This document shows, in pieces, positions 1-7,354 of a DNA stretch of 64,000 nt. The stretch is from Limibacillus halophilus (GTDB taxonomy: Bacteria; Pseudomonadota; Alphaproteobacteria; Kiloniellales; CECT-8803). The notes below the pieces were generated by a model. That model was not told the DNA's origin, searched no databases, and saw only the letters and a program-made list of their open reading frames with translations. Numbering within the stretch: position 1 is the stretch's first letter; every line of letters begins with the position of its first letter. The stretch spans positions 124,001 to 188,000 of the forward strand of contig NZ_JACHXA010000005.1 in assembly GCF_014191775.1 (NCBI RefSeq), given 5' to 3'. Position numbers and translations under genes: made by a program.

Positions 1-1
1 C

Positions 2-847
2 CAACAAGACAGCCGGCAAGCAAATCGACGGCTCGTTCGCAAGGCGATGAGCGCGCCGATCCTCTCGCGTGAACAAGAGAGGATGCTAGCCACGGCCTGG
101 GCCGTGGGTGGCGATGAAAAGGCGATGCATCAACTCGTGAGCGCGCACGCGCGCCTGGCGGTGAGCATATCCACCAAGTTTGGTGGCTATGGATTGCCGC
201 AATGGGATCTTATCCAGGAGGGTTTTGTGGGGCTGTTGCAAGCTGCGATGCGGTTCGACCCCAACCGCGACGTGCGCTTTTCCACCTATGCGGTCTGGTG
301 GATCCGGGCAGCGATCCAGGACTACATCCTGCGCAACTGGTCGATTGTTCGGATCGGTACGACCACGTCCGAGAAAAGCCTCTTCTTCAATCTTCGGCGC
401 TTACGGGCAAAGATCGCGAGAACGAGCAATCCCTACATGTCCTACGAAGCGGCGGGGCAGATTGCGGAGGAACTTAAGGTAAGGCCCGATCAGGTTCAGC
501 GAATGGAGGTCCGATTGGGGGTGCCTGATCTATCCGTCAATCTGCCGACTGGTGAAGACGGTGACATGGAGTACCAGGACACGATGATTGACAGCCGACC
601 TGGGCCAGAGGAGATCGTGACGGAACTACGCGATAACCAAACCCGGGCACAGTGGCTTAGTCAGGCGCTCAGGCGATTACCCCAACGCGAAGCCCGGATC
701 ATACGCCAGCGTCACCTCGGAGAGGGGGCGGTCACATTGGAAAACTTGGGACAGGAACTGGGCGTCAGCAAAGAGCGGGTCCGTCAACTTGAGCAACGCG
801 CGTTGAAGACCCTAAGGTCACTGCTCGCTGAGCGGATAGGGGAGTAG
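2..847 (+). CDS. rpoH: RNA polymerase heat-shock sigma factor RpoH (sigma-32 family), 5' end cut by window edge
   Basis: Directs RNA polymerase to heat-shock or oxidative-stress promoters. Numbered from the ATG at 47, region 2 runs through residues 21-105 (core-binding DLIQEG; region 2.4 RFSTYAVWWIR), the sigma-32-specific RpoH box with LFFNLRR lies at about 109-120, and the region 4 helix-turn-helix (VSKERVRQLEQRA) is near the C terminus. The frame stays open upstream to base 2 and encodes NRRLVRKA just before the ATG, which resembles the usual RpoH N-terminal pattern (FLREAM.AP.L.REEE). The true start therefore probably lies before this window. Two rpoH paralogues are common in alphaproteobacteria, and the sequence looks closer to the RpoH2 type; that subtype is inference. 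It converges with cpaA. Confidence 0.88.
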   Translation, partial: QQDSRQANRRLVRKAMSAPILSREQERMLATAWAVGGDEKAMHQLVSAHARLAVSISTKFGGYGLPQWDLIQEGFVGLLQAAMRFDPNRDVRFSTYAVWWIRAAIQDYILRNWSIVRIGTTTSEKSLFFNLRRLRAKIARTSNPYMSYEAAGQIAEELKVRPDQVQRMEVRLGVPDLSVNLPTGEDGDMEYQDTMIDSRPGPEEIVTELRDNQTRAQWLSQALRRLPQREARIIRQRHLGEGAVTLENLGQELGVSKERVRQLEQRALKTLRSLLAERIGE

Positions 848-868
848 CCGGTCAGTTCGTCGTTTAAT

Positions 869-1393
869 TTACTGCGCCAACCCTACTTCCAGCGTCAGGC
901 GGTAAGCCACGGTGACCGCGCCCGCGCAGATAGCTATTCCATACGGCAAGAAAATCATGCGTTTCTTGCCGTCTTCCTCGGTGATCTCGGGTGGGGGAAG
1001 GGGCATCCAGGGGATGCGTCGCAAACGATCAGCAACCAGGTAGCCCAAACCTAGGACACCACCGGCAATCGCCGTCACAAGTATCAGCGTGGAAAGGTGG
1101 GCAAGACCGGCCCAAAGCCCGGCCGCCGCCAAAAACTTCACGTCGCCTGCACCGATCAGTCCGCCAGCAAAAATCAGAAAGCCTATTGCCAGGATTCCGG
1201 CACCCACAGCTAGGCCTGATATCCAATCCACCGGAAAGGGCGCGCTCATGACGAAGATTGGGTAAAGCAAGGCGATTAGCAGCGTGAAGCTATTTGGAAT
1301 CTTCAATCGCTGAGCGTCTGTAACGGCACAGGCGAGCGATAGGGAAAAGAATCCGAACAAGCCGAGATAGGTTGCGAGGGATGAAAGCGTCAT
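869..1393 (-). CDS. cpaA: A24-family prepilin peptidase, CpaA-like
   Basis: Inner-membrane aspartic protease that removes the leader of type IVb (Flp/Tad) prepilins. The 174-residue protein is strongly hydrophobic with about five to six membrane segments. Both catalytic aspartates are visible: D26 in TDAQRLKIPN and D84 in the GAGDVK motif. It lacks the methyltransferase domain of PilD, as expected for CpaA/TadV. It lies just downstream of a Flp-like pilin gene on the same strand, so that pilin is its probable substrate. No other tad/cpa genes (cpaB, C, E, F, tadB, C) are in this window. Confidence 0.87.
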   Translation of the reverse strand: MTLSSLATYLGLFGFFSLSLACAVTDAQRLKIPNSFTLLIALLYPIFVMSAPFPVDWISGLAVGAGILAIGFLIFAGGLIGAGDVKFLAAAGLWAGLAHLSTLILVTAIAGGVLGLGYLVADRLRRIPWMPLPPPEITEEDGKKRMIFLPYGIAICAGAVTVAYRLTLEVGLAQ

Positions 1394-1439
1394 GGGTAAC
1401 CGATCTATAGTTTTATCTTTTTATAATGGAAAGAGGTCG

Positions 1440-1457
1440 CCGTGAATATCATCACGG
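1440..1457 (-). terminator. Hairpin between pilin and prepilin peptidase genes
   Basis: A perfect 6-bp inverted repeat (CCGTGA / TCACGG) with a 6-nt loop sits in the 71-bp gap after the pilin stop, read on the minus strand. The following bases are pyrimidine-rich (CTCTTTCC) but are not a clean U-tract. It may be an attenuator that keeps pilin expression above peptidase expression, or a 3'-end stabiliser. This is a structural prediction only. Confidence 0.35.
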
Positions 1458-1464
1458 TTGGCAA

Positions 1465-1641
1465 CTATAGAGGTTTTCCGTCCGCCATATGAGACTTGAA
1501 GGACACAAAAAAGTGTCCCAACTGACCGCCAAAGTCAGTCATGGCCAAAACAGCGAATATGACAGCCATTGCTGTAAGCAATCCCACCTCGGTGCGTGTT
1601 GCACCACTGTCCGTGGACAGAAAGGCGGCGGCGGCTTTCAT
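1465..1641 (-). CDS. Flp/Fap-type pilin subunit (divergent)
   Basis: A 58-residue protein with the layout of Flp pilins: a short positively charged leader, a glycine before the processing site, then one hydrophobic helix. The predicted cleavage is G13/A14 in SGATRTEVGLL, which keeps the conserved Glu at +5 (E18). The +6 Tyr of typical Flp pilins (EYGL) is Val here. The start at 1641 is preferred because AGGAGG lies 10 nt upstream; the ATG at 1650 is too close to it. Adjacency to the CpaA-like peptidase supports the assignment. The pilin assembly machinery is not in the window, so whether this makes a functional pilus is unknown. Confidence 0.72.
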   Translation of the reverse strand: MKAAAAFLSTDSGATRTEVGLLTAMAVIFAVLAMTDFGGQLGHFFVSFKSHMADGKPL

Positions 1642-1833
1642 CAAGAGCATTCCTCCTAGAGCAATCTCCTAAGGTTAACATTAAGCAAGGTAATATTAAC
1701 AAAGGCTTAAAGGAAATATCTGAAGTGTAGTCATAGTTTACGTTTCGGCGTTGCCTCCGGCCCCCTGAAAGGCTCATTCTAGACGCCTTGTTGACCAAAT
1801 TCAGTGGCGGTGTATCCGATGGGCAAAGAACCA

Positions 1834-2973
1834 ATGCATAGCCAGGCAGAGCAAATGAACCTTCGGGACCTAAGTATCTCGGAAGATGGCCGAACGCTTT
1901 GGCTGGATATGACTAGCGGGCGGCGGCTTCAGATACCGGCACTTCAGGTCCGCGACCTTTGTGATTGTGGTGCTTGCCGACATGCTAACGGACAGCGGCT
2001 TATTGACCTGGCCGCACTGCCGCAGGATCAGCGGATCGCGGCGGTTGAGGTTGGTGTCGATCACTGCAGCGCAATCGTCACTTTGTTGCCGGAAAGCCAC
2101 CGTGTTGAGCTAACGTTCGACCGGTTGGCCCAGTTGCTGTCAGCGCCGGAAGCGCAGCTCGCCGGCCGGGTGCCGGAAGCGCGTTTGTGGGATGCATCTC
2201 TTCCAGAATCACGCTTTCCTAAAGCTCGATATGCCGATATTGCTGGCGACCCTGCAGCACTGGCAAATTGGCTGGTCGGCATCCGGGATTATGGCTTTGC
2301 CCTCTTGGAGGAATGCGGCAGCACCACGGGCACCGTGCTAAGCGCAGTTGAATTATTTGGTTTCGTGCGCGAAACGAATTACGGCCGCCTTTTCGATGTG
2401 GTTGCTAAGCCGGACCCTAACAATCTGGCTTACACCGGTCTTGGTCTTGGACTACATACCGACAACCCCTACCGGGATCCGGTTCCGGGCATGCAGTTTC
2501 TTCACTGCCTGGAGGCCAGCGGGCAGGGCGGTGAAAGCCTTCTGGTCGATGGGTTCCGCGTAGCGCAGGACCTTCGCAGCGACAACCCAGAGGTCTTCGA
2601 GATACTGGCAAATACGTCTGTACCCTTTCGCTTCACCGACAGCACCGCCGATCTCCGGAGCAACCGACCACTTATCGAAATTGACGGTCAGGGCGGCCTG
2701 GTGGGCGTGCGTTACAACAATCGATCGCGCGCAGATCTACAATTATCGCCGCAACAACTGACAGCCTTTTATCAAGCCTATTCTGTTTTCGGGCGATTAC
2801 TGCACGATCCGACCTACATCATCTCATTCAAACTCAATGCAGGCAGTCTCTTCGTCGTTGATAACCGAAGGGTTCTACATGGTCGCGGCGCTTTTTCCGG
2901 AGGCCAGCGGCGATTGCAGGGGTGTTATGCCGATTGGGATGCATTGACCAGTTATGTGAATCTTCACCAGTGA
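1834..2973 (+). CDS. Fe(II)/2-oxoglutarate dioxygenase of the gamma-butyrobetaine hydroxylase family, TmpA-like
   Basis: Predicted to hydroxylate a trimethylammonium substrate using Fe(II), 2-oxoglutarate and O2. The N-terminal DUF971/GBBH-N domain carries Zn ligands C43, C45, C48 and H77. The C-terminal TauD-like domain has the HxD pair (H208, D210) and distal H349, with R360 a likely 2-oxoglutarate ligand. On its own it could be called gamma-butyrobetaine hydroxylase (carnitine synthesis). The next gene, 11 bp downstream, is an HD oxygenase, and that matches the known TmpA-TmpB pair in which TmpA hydroxylates 2-(trimethylammonio)ethylphosphonate. The TmpA reading is therefore inferred from context. 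The start is uncertain: GTG 1804 and ATGs 1819, 1834 and 1855 are all in frame with weak ribosome-binding sites. Confidence 0.8.
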   Translation: MHSQAEQMNLRDLSISEDGRTLWLDMTSGRRLQIPALQVRDLCDCGACRHANGQRLIDLAALPQDQRIAAVEVGVDHCSAIVTLLPESHRVELTFDRLAQLLSAPEAQLAGRVPEARLWDASLPESRFPKARYADIAGDPAALANWLVGIRDYGFALLEECGSTTGTVLSAVELFGFVRETNYGRLFDVVAKPDPNNLAYTGLGLGLHTDNPYRDPVPGMQFLHCLEASGQGGESLLVDGFRVAQDLRSDNPEVFEILANTSVPFRFTDSTADLRSNRPLIEIDGQGGLVGVRYNNRSRADLQLSPQQLTAFYQAYSVFGRLLHDPTYIISFKLNAGSLFVVDNRRVLHGRGAFSGGQRRLQGCYADWDALTSYVNLHQ

Positions 2974-2984
2974 GCCGTACGCCG

Positions 2985-3527
2985 ATGACAAAGGCCGCAT
3001 TTCTTGATCGTTTGCAGGCGCTATACGAAGGGCCAAATGGGGCGGAGCATTATGGCGAGGATGTCACTATTGCCGAACACATGCTCCAAAGCGCCGAGGC
3101 TGCGGCAAGGGAGGGGGCCCCAGAAACCTTGATTGCCGCCGCATTGTTGCATGACGTGGGGCATCTGCTAAGCGAGGGAAACCCTGATGACTGGCACCGG
3201 ATGCACGACGCCGCTGCGGGCGCTTTTCTGGAGGATTATTTCCCGCCAACAGTGGTAGAGCCGGTTCGACTCCATGTCGAAGCCAAACGTTATCTCTGCG
3301 CGCGCGACCCCGGTTATCATGACCGTCTGTCGCACGCTTCCCAGGTTACTCTGAAGCAGCAAGGCGGCCCGATGAGCGATTGTGAGGTCAGCGATTTCGA
3401 GGCAAACCCGCACAAGGCCGCTGCGCTCGCCGTGCGCAAATGGGACGAGGGTGGCAAGGAAGTGGGGCGCGATGTCCGTAGCTTTGCGGATTGGAGACGT
3501 TTGCTCGAAGCACAGATGACTGTCTGA
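2985..3527 (+). CDS. HD-domain mixed-valent di-iron oxygenase, PhnZ/TmpB-like
   Basis: Predicted to cleave the C-P bond of an alpha-hydroxyphosphonate, releasing phosphate. The 180-residue protein has all six di-iron ligands of the PhnZ/MIOX group: H32, H56-D57, H74, H97 and D154. A Tyr-Gly-Glu patch (Y23-E25) just before the first His resembles the substrate-gating Tyr/Glu of PhnZ. The ATG at 2985 is chosen because it follows the upstream stop by 11 bp; the frame is open further upstream but would overlap that gene. In the TmpAB pathway the product of this enzyme is glycine betaine plus phosphate. Generic HD phosphohydrolase is the alternative, but the tandem with a GBBH-type dioxygenase argues for the oxygenase. 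Confidence 0.8.
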   Translation: MTKAAFLDRLQALYEGPNGAEHYGEDVTIAEHMLQSAEAAAREGAPETLIAAALLHDVGHLLSEGNPDDWHRMHDAAAGAFLEDYFPPTVVEPVRLHVEAKRYLCARDPGYHDRLSHASQVTLKQQGGPMSDCEVSDFEANPHKAAALAVRKWDEGGKEVGRDVRSFADWRRLLEAQMTV

Positions 3528-3550
3528 TAGCGCGGGGGATGGGTGAAACA

Positions 3551-4381
3551 ATGACCTCCAAGGTAATGCTCGTCGTGATTGACGGATTAGGATTCCAGAC
3601 GGCGGTGGAGCACTGCGGCTTCCTGGAGAGCCTCGTCCAGGCAGGCAAGGCCCGGCGCTGGAAGATGGCCAGCGTGCTGCCTAGCCTATCCGTGCCAATT
3701 TATGAGACCTTGCATAGCGGCGTGCAGCCTCATGATCACGGCATCACGAGCAATGATAACGTGCGCATGACGGGGACGGATCATGTGTTCAAGGTGGCAC
3801 GTGCCCAAGGGCGCCGTACGGGGGCGGTGGCGCACTTCAATTTTTCCGAGCTTTTCAATCGCGCGCCCTTCGATCCTATTGAGGATATGGAGGTTAATGA
3901 CGAAAGTCGTTGCGTGCAGTACGGCCGCTTCTATCTGCAACATGGAAAGACTCGGTTCAACATCGGTTTGGCATCGGAAGCAGATCTATTGAACCAGGCG
4001 AGTATTCTGGTGCATCGCCATGCGCCGGATTATCTGCTTTTGCATTCTTCCGGGTGTGATTCCGTAGGCCACCTCTATGGCGGGGAGTCACCTGAGTACA
4101 AGAAACAGGCCTGGGCAACCGATGATCAGATTGCCCAGCACTTGCATCGCTGGCAGGGCGCCGGTTACCGCGTTTTGGTGACGGCCGATCATGGAATGTC
4201 CGCCTTTGGTCACCACGGCGGCAACACCGACGATGTGCGGATGGTCGCCTTCTACGATATAGGGCACCCAAAGGGGGGCGCGGCGCCGGAACTCGCGGAT
4301 CAGCTATCGGTAGCCCCAACCATCCTTGACCGAATGGGATTGAAAATTCCCAAGGCCATGACCGCGCCGCCGCTGCCCTAG
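3551..4381 (+). CDS. Alkaline-phosphatase-superfamily phosphodiesterase/phosphonate hydrolase-like enzyme
   Basis: The 276-residue protein shows the two-metal alkaline phosphatase fold. Visible ligands are D11 (VVIDGLG), a probable Ser nucleophile S47 in PSLSVP (aligned to the Thr of nucleotide pyrophosphatases), D170 and H174 (CDSVGH), D213-H214 (TADHGM) and H221/H222 (HHGG). It is shorter than phosphonoacetate hydrolase or NPP enzymes and has no signal peptide, so it probably acts in the cytoplasm. It starts 23 bp after the TmpB-like gene on the same strand and is likely co-transcribed. It may release a phosphonate head group from a diester or hydrolyse a related phosphonate; the substrate cannot be read from sequence. 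Upstream in-frame ATGs at 3491 and 3539 are less likely starts. Confidence 0.72.
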   Translation: MTSKVMLVVIDGLGFQTAVEHCGFLESLVQAGKARRWKMASVLPSLSVPIYETLHSGVQPHDHGITSNDNVRMTGTDHVFKVARAQGRRTGAVAHFNFSELFNRAPFDPIEDMEVNDESRCVQYGRFYLQHGKTRFNIGLASEADLLNQASILVHRHAPDYLLLHSSGCDSVGHLYGGESPEYKKQAWATDDQIAQHLHRWQGAGYRVLVTADHGMSAFGHHGGNTDDVRMVAFYDIGHPKGGAAPELADQLSVAPTILDRMGLKIPKAMTAPPLP

Positions 4382-4400
4382 CACCGGGAGTTGAAGCGGC

Positions 4401-5096
4401 TCAGGCCGGTTTGCCGACCGTTACTGCTAGAGCGGGGATGCCCTCAACGGTGGCCTCCAGACGGTCGCCCGGGACAAGTGCGGAAACCCCGGCCGGTGTG
4501 CCGGTAAAGATCAAGTCGCCTGCGTGTAGAGTGAACAACTCTGACAGCTTTGAAACGATCTCCGGGAGCTTCCAGATCATTTGGCCTACATCGCCTTCCT
4601 GGCGCAGTTCTCCATTGACTGTGAGTGCAATTCTGCCTCGCTCCATGCTGCCGCTCTGGTCTAGTGGCAGAAGCGTTCCACAGGGCGCGGCGCCGTCAAA
4701 AACCTTGCCAACCTCCCAGGGGCGGCCTTTTGATTTCGCCACTGCTTGAAGGTCGCGCCGGGTCAGATCAATACCCACGGCAAAGCCGAACAAATGTCCC
4801 ATTGCGGCGTCCAGCGGTATGTTGCGTCCGCCTTTTGCGATGGCAGCGACCAATTCCACTTCGTGATGGAGATCCTGAGTTCCTGGAGGATAGGCAAACG
4901 TGTTGCCATGCTGCACCAGAGCGCTGGGAGGTTTCATGAAGAAGAAGGGATCCTCACGGTCGGGATCGTGCCCCATTTCACGCACATGGTCGGCATAGTT
5001 GCGGCCAACGCAGTAAATATTATGAACCGGAAAGACAGCGTCATTGCCAGCGACCGGCAGGCTCGGATTATCCCAAAGTGGAAGTACAGTTTTCAT
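4401..5096 (-). CDS. Fumarylacetoacetate hydrolase (FAH) family protein, fumarylpyruvate hydrolase-like
   Basis: FAH-fold hydrolases cleave carbon-carbon bonds in acylpyruvates or decarboxylate oxaloacetate using one Mg or Mn ion. The 231-residue protein has the metal triad E79 and E81 (HHEVELV) and D110 (GIDLTRRD), plus the C-terminal FTGTPAGV loop. Its length fits the small FAHD1/fumarylpyruvate hydrolase class, which includes the gentisate-pathway enzyme NagK. No other aromatic-degradation genes are nearby, so the true substrate is open. The start at 5096 has GGA seven bases upstream; an ATG at 5108 is the alternative. It converges with the phosphodiesterase gene. Confidence 0.8.
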   Translation of the reverse strand: MKTVLPLWDNPSLPVAGNDAVFPVHNIYCVGRNYADHVREMGHDPDREDPFFFMKPPSALVQHGNTFAYPPGTQDLHHEVELVAAIAKGGRNIPLDAAMGHLFGFAVGIDLTRRDLQAVAKSKGRPWEVGKVFDGAAPCGTLLPLDQSGSMERGRIALTVNGELRQEGDVGQMIWKLPEIVSKLSELFTLHAGDLIFTGTPAGVSALVPGDRLEATVEGIPALAVTVGKPA

Positions 5097-5137
5097 TTTA
5101 ATTTCCATGTCTTATAGTAGTTTTATAAGGTTGCTCA

Positions 5138-5923
5138 TTAAAAGCTGTCATGCGACTGTGGTAGTGCAGGGCCCAGCGTGAATGCATCGGCGTGGATCTT
5201 GTTTTCCGGAAGCCCCTGCTCTTTGAGAAGCGCCACAGTGGCATCTACCATCGCGGGAGGCCCGGCGACATAGGCTTCGCTTTTGCTAAAGGCGCAAAGC
5301 TCCGCGGCATTTATATCTTCGGCAAGCGCGTCCGTCACTAATCCTGGTCGACACCCGTTGGTCAAACGGTGACCGTCGCCGGCGACAGGCACAAAGCGGA
5401 AATTGGAAAACTCTGCCTCAAGAGCGGCAAAATGATCGAGCATGTAGAGTTCATCGGTGCTTCGCACGCCAAAATAAAGCCGAACTTCGTGGTCCCAACC
5501 CGCCCGCAAAGCCTCTTCGATAATGCCTTTTATTGGAGCTAGCCCCGTGCCGCCGGCAATACCAAGGATAGGGCCAGTATGATCAGGGCGAAGCGTGCAG
5601 GCACCGAAAGGACCCTCGACATCGAACTCGTCGCCGGGTTGCAGCTCATTCTGCACGAAGCTGGAGGCTCCTCCATCTCCCTGGTCCCGAATATGAAACT
5701 CGAGGAAACCTTCGTCTGGTTGATTGGCTATGGAGTAGTCGCGCGGTTCAAACGTGCTGAGATAAAGGCGTAAATACTGCCCAGCCTTGAATCGAAAAGC
5801 GCTGCCTTCAGGCAATTCCAAACGAAGCCTACATACCTGAGAAGTAAGCGCATCCTTGGCGATGACCTTTGCTCTACCGCGAAAGGGAAGTGCGTGGTCC
5901 TTATTGTGGGGTGATATCGCCAT
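5138..5923 (-). CDS. FAD/NAD(P)-binding oxidoreductase, ferredoxin-reductase type without Fe-S domain
   Basis: Transfers electrons from NAD(P)H through FAD. The 261-residue protein contains the FAD-binding barrel with RDYS (R61, Y63, S64) and the Rossmann NAD motif GGTGLAP (about 124-130). Its C-terminal motif HADAF is typical of reductase components of ring-hydroxylating and multicomponent oxygenases. Those reductases usually carry an N- or C-terminal plant-type [2Fe-2S] domain with a CxxxxCxxC pattern, and none is present here. It lies directly upstream of the FAH-like gene with a gap of about 40 bp on the same strand. Its electron acceptor cannot be deduced. Confidence 0.75.
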   Translation of the reverse strand: MAISPHNKDHALPFRGRAKVIAKDALTSQVCRLRLELPEGSAFRFKAGQYLRLYLSTFEPRDYSIANQPDEGFLEFHIRDQGDGGASSFVQNELQPGDEFDVEGPFGACTLRPDHTGPILGIAGGTGLAPIKGIIEEALRAGWDHEVRLYFGVRSTDELYMLDHFAALEAEFSNFRFVPVAGDGHRLTNGCRPGLVTDALAEDINAAELCAFSKSEAYVAGPPAMVDATVALLKEQGLPENKIHADAFTLGPALPQSHDSF

Positions 5924-6003
5924 GAAGCCGTTCGGCGCTGCCTGCCATAAGAGGAAAAGGAACGCTTCTCCGGAGCTAAAGCATCCGGCGCCGCTGTTTC
6001 GGA

Positions 6004-6348
6004 TCAGTTAGCAACGCTAAAGCTTTCTCCGCAGCCACAACGCGCTGCCTCGTTGGGGTTTGAGAAAACGAAACCTGACTGAAGCTTGTCCTCGACATAA
6101 TCCATTTCGGTGCCGATCAGGAACATAACCGCCGTTGGATCAATGAAAATCCGGACGCCCTTGTCTTCGACGACATCCTCAAACTTCTTTTGATCCTTGG
6201 CGTACTCGACAAAATAAGACAGGCCTGAGCAGCCGCGCGTCTTCACACCGACACGCAAGCCCAGCACGGGTTCGTCGCCCGCAGCTGCCATCAGCTTCCG
6301 AACGCGTGCGGCCGCAGCATCGGTCAGCGTGATGAGGGATTGGGCCAT
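6004..6348 (-). CDS. sufA: Fe-S cluster carrier of the SufA/IscA/ErpA (HesB) family
   Basis: A-type carrier that receives clusters from SufBCD and passes them to apo-proteins. The 114-residue protein has the three conserved cysteines, C40 (RGCSGLSY) and C104/C106 (CGCGESF). The start at 6348 is chosen for its GGAG ribosome-binding site and normal family length; an upstream in-frame extension is not HesB-like. It is the last gene of the suf operon, about 89 bp after the DUF59 gene. The name sufA rather than iscA or erpA rests on operon context. Confidence 0.88.
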   Translation of the reverse strand: MAQSLITLTDAAAARVRKLMAAAGDEPVLGLRVGVKTRGCSGLSYFVEYAKDQKKFEDVVEDKGVRIFIDPTAVMFLIGTEMDYVEDKLQSGFVFSNPNEAARCGCGESFSVAN

Positions 6349-6437
6349 TCTGCAGTCTCCATCTGTGTTCTCGTAGGGTTGTACAGCCGTCTCTTTAGTC
6401 AAAGCGCAAAAATCATCATAGCGCTTTTCATATGGGA

Positions 6438-6887
6438 TCAGAAGATGCCCAGTGCCAGTCTTGCATCCTCTGTCATGCGCTCCTTGTCCCAAGGCGGATC
6501 CCAAGTCAGGGTCACTTCCACTTCACCGACGCCGTCCGCTTTGGCTACCGCCTCGGCAACCTGATAGGGCATCTCACCGGCGACCGGACAGGCCGGCGCG
6601 GTCAGGGTCATCAATAACGATACGGCGCCGTCGTCTTTCTGATCAATTTCGTAGATCAGTCCCAAATCATAAATGTTCACTGGAATCTCAGGGTCATAAA
6701 CGCTGCGCAACGCCTCTTCTATCTTCTCCCGGTTGGCGAGCGGCGTGCCCTTGGGCAATGCTTCGCCAGCCCGAGCGGTCAGACCCTCGGTATCCTCGCC
6801 TTCGCCCATGAAGTACATTGGGTGGCCGGGCATCATGGTCGTCTCTCCTTCATCATTCGCCAGTTGGTCCTCGTCGCCGTCATTCAT
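6438..6887 (-). CDS. sufT: SufT-like DUF59/MIP18 Fe-S assembly protein
   Basis: DUF59 (MIP18-family) proteins assist Fe-S cluster maturation; SufT is the stand-alone form in suf operons. The 149-residue protein has the family motif DPEIPVNIYDLGLIY (about 65-79) and the conserved TLTAPACP with C100. The ATG at 6887 overlaps the stop of the SufU-like gene as ATGA. A second in-frame ATG at 6836 has a stronger Shine-Dalgarno (AAGGAGA), and since the first 17 residues are acidic and look unconserved, that later start is possible. Role in this organism is inferred from family and operon. Confidence 0.87.
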   Translation of the reverse strand: MNDGDEDQLANDEGETTMMPGHPMYFMGEGEDTEGLTARAGEALPKGTPLANREKIEEALRSVYDPEIPVNIYDLGLIYEIDQKDDGAVSLLMTLTAPACPVAGEMPYQVAEAVAKADGVGEVEVTLTWDPPWDKERMTEDARLALGIF

Positions 6888-7354
6888 TCGGTCGAAATCT
6901 CCGCATCGCCTTTCAGGGCTGCATCCATCGTATGCCAAGCAAGCGTCGCGCACTTGACCCGCACCGGGAATGTCCGAACACCCGACAACACCTGCAGGCG
7001 CTCCACGGCATCGGCGTCTGTCGCCTCGGCTTCACTCAAATCGGCGTCGTCTTTGGTGCAGAGGTCGTGAAAACCATGGAACAGAGTTTCAGCCTCCTCA
7101 ACTGTCTTTCCTTTAAGAATTTCAGTCATCATTGAGGCAGATGCCATTGAAATTGCGCAACCTTTCCCAATAAAGGAAACATCTTCAATCAAGTTCTGGC
7201 CGTTCGTCAGCAGATAAACACTCAGGGTGTCGCCGCACATGGGGTTGTTGCCTTGCGCGTGGTGATTGGCATCCCCGATTCGGCGTAAATTACGAGGGTT
7301 CTTCCCGTGGTCGAGGATAACTTCCTGATAGAGTTCTCGCAGTTCGTCTAACAT
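6884..7354 (-). CDS. sufU: SufU/IscU-type Fe-S scaffold or sulfur-transfer protein
   Basis: IscU-fold protein that accepts sulfur from SufS. The 156-residue protein has C40-G-D42, C66 and C135, the three-cysteine layout with the extra spacer between Cys66 and Cys135 that marks SufU rather than IscU. In Gram-positives SufU is a Zn-dependent sulfurtransferase partner of SufS; in alphaproteobacterial suf operons it occupies the place of SufE. Its ATG overlaps the sufS stop by one base (TAATG), and its stop overlaps the next ATG, so translation is probably coupled. No sufE is present in the operon, which supports a sulfur-relay role. Confidence 0.88.
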   Translation of the reverse strand: MLDELRELYQEVILDHGKNPRNLRRIGDANHHAQGNNPMCGDTLSVYLLTNGQNLIEDVSFIGKGCAISMASASMMTEILKGKTVEEAETLFHGFHDLCTKDDADLSEAEATDADAVERLQVLSGVRTFPVRVKCATLAWHTMDAALKGDAEISTE

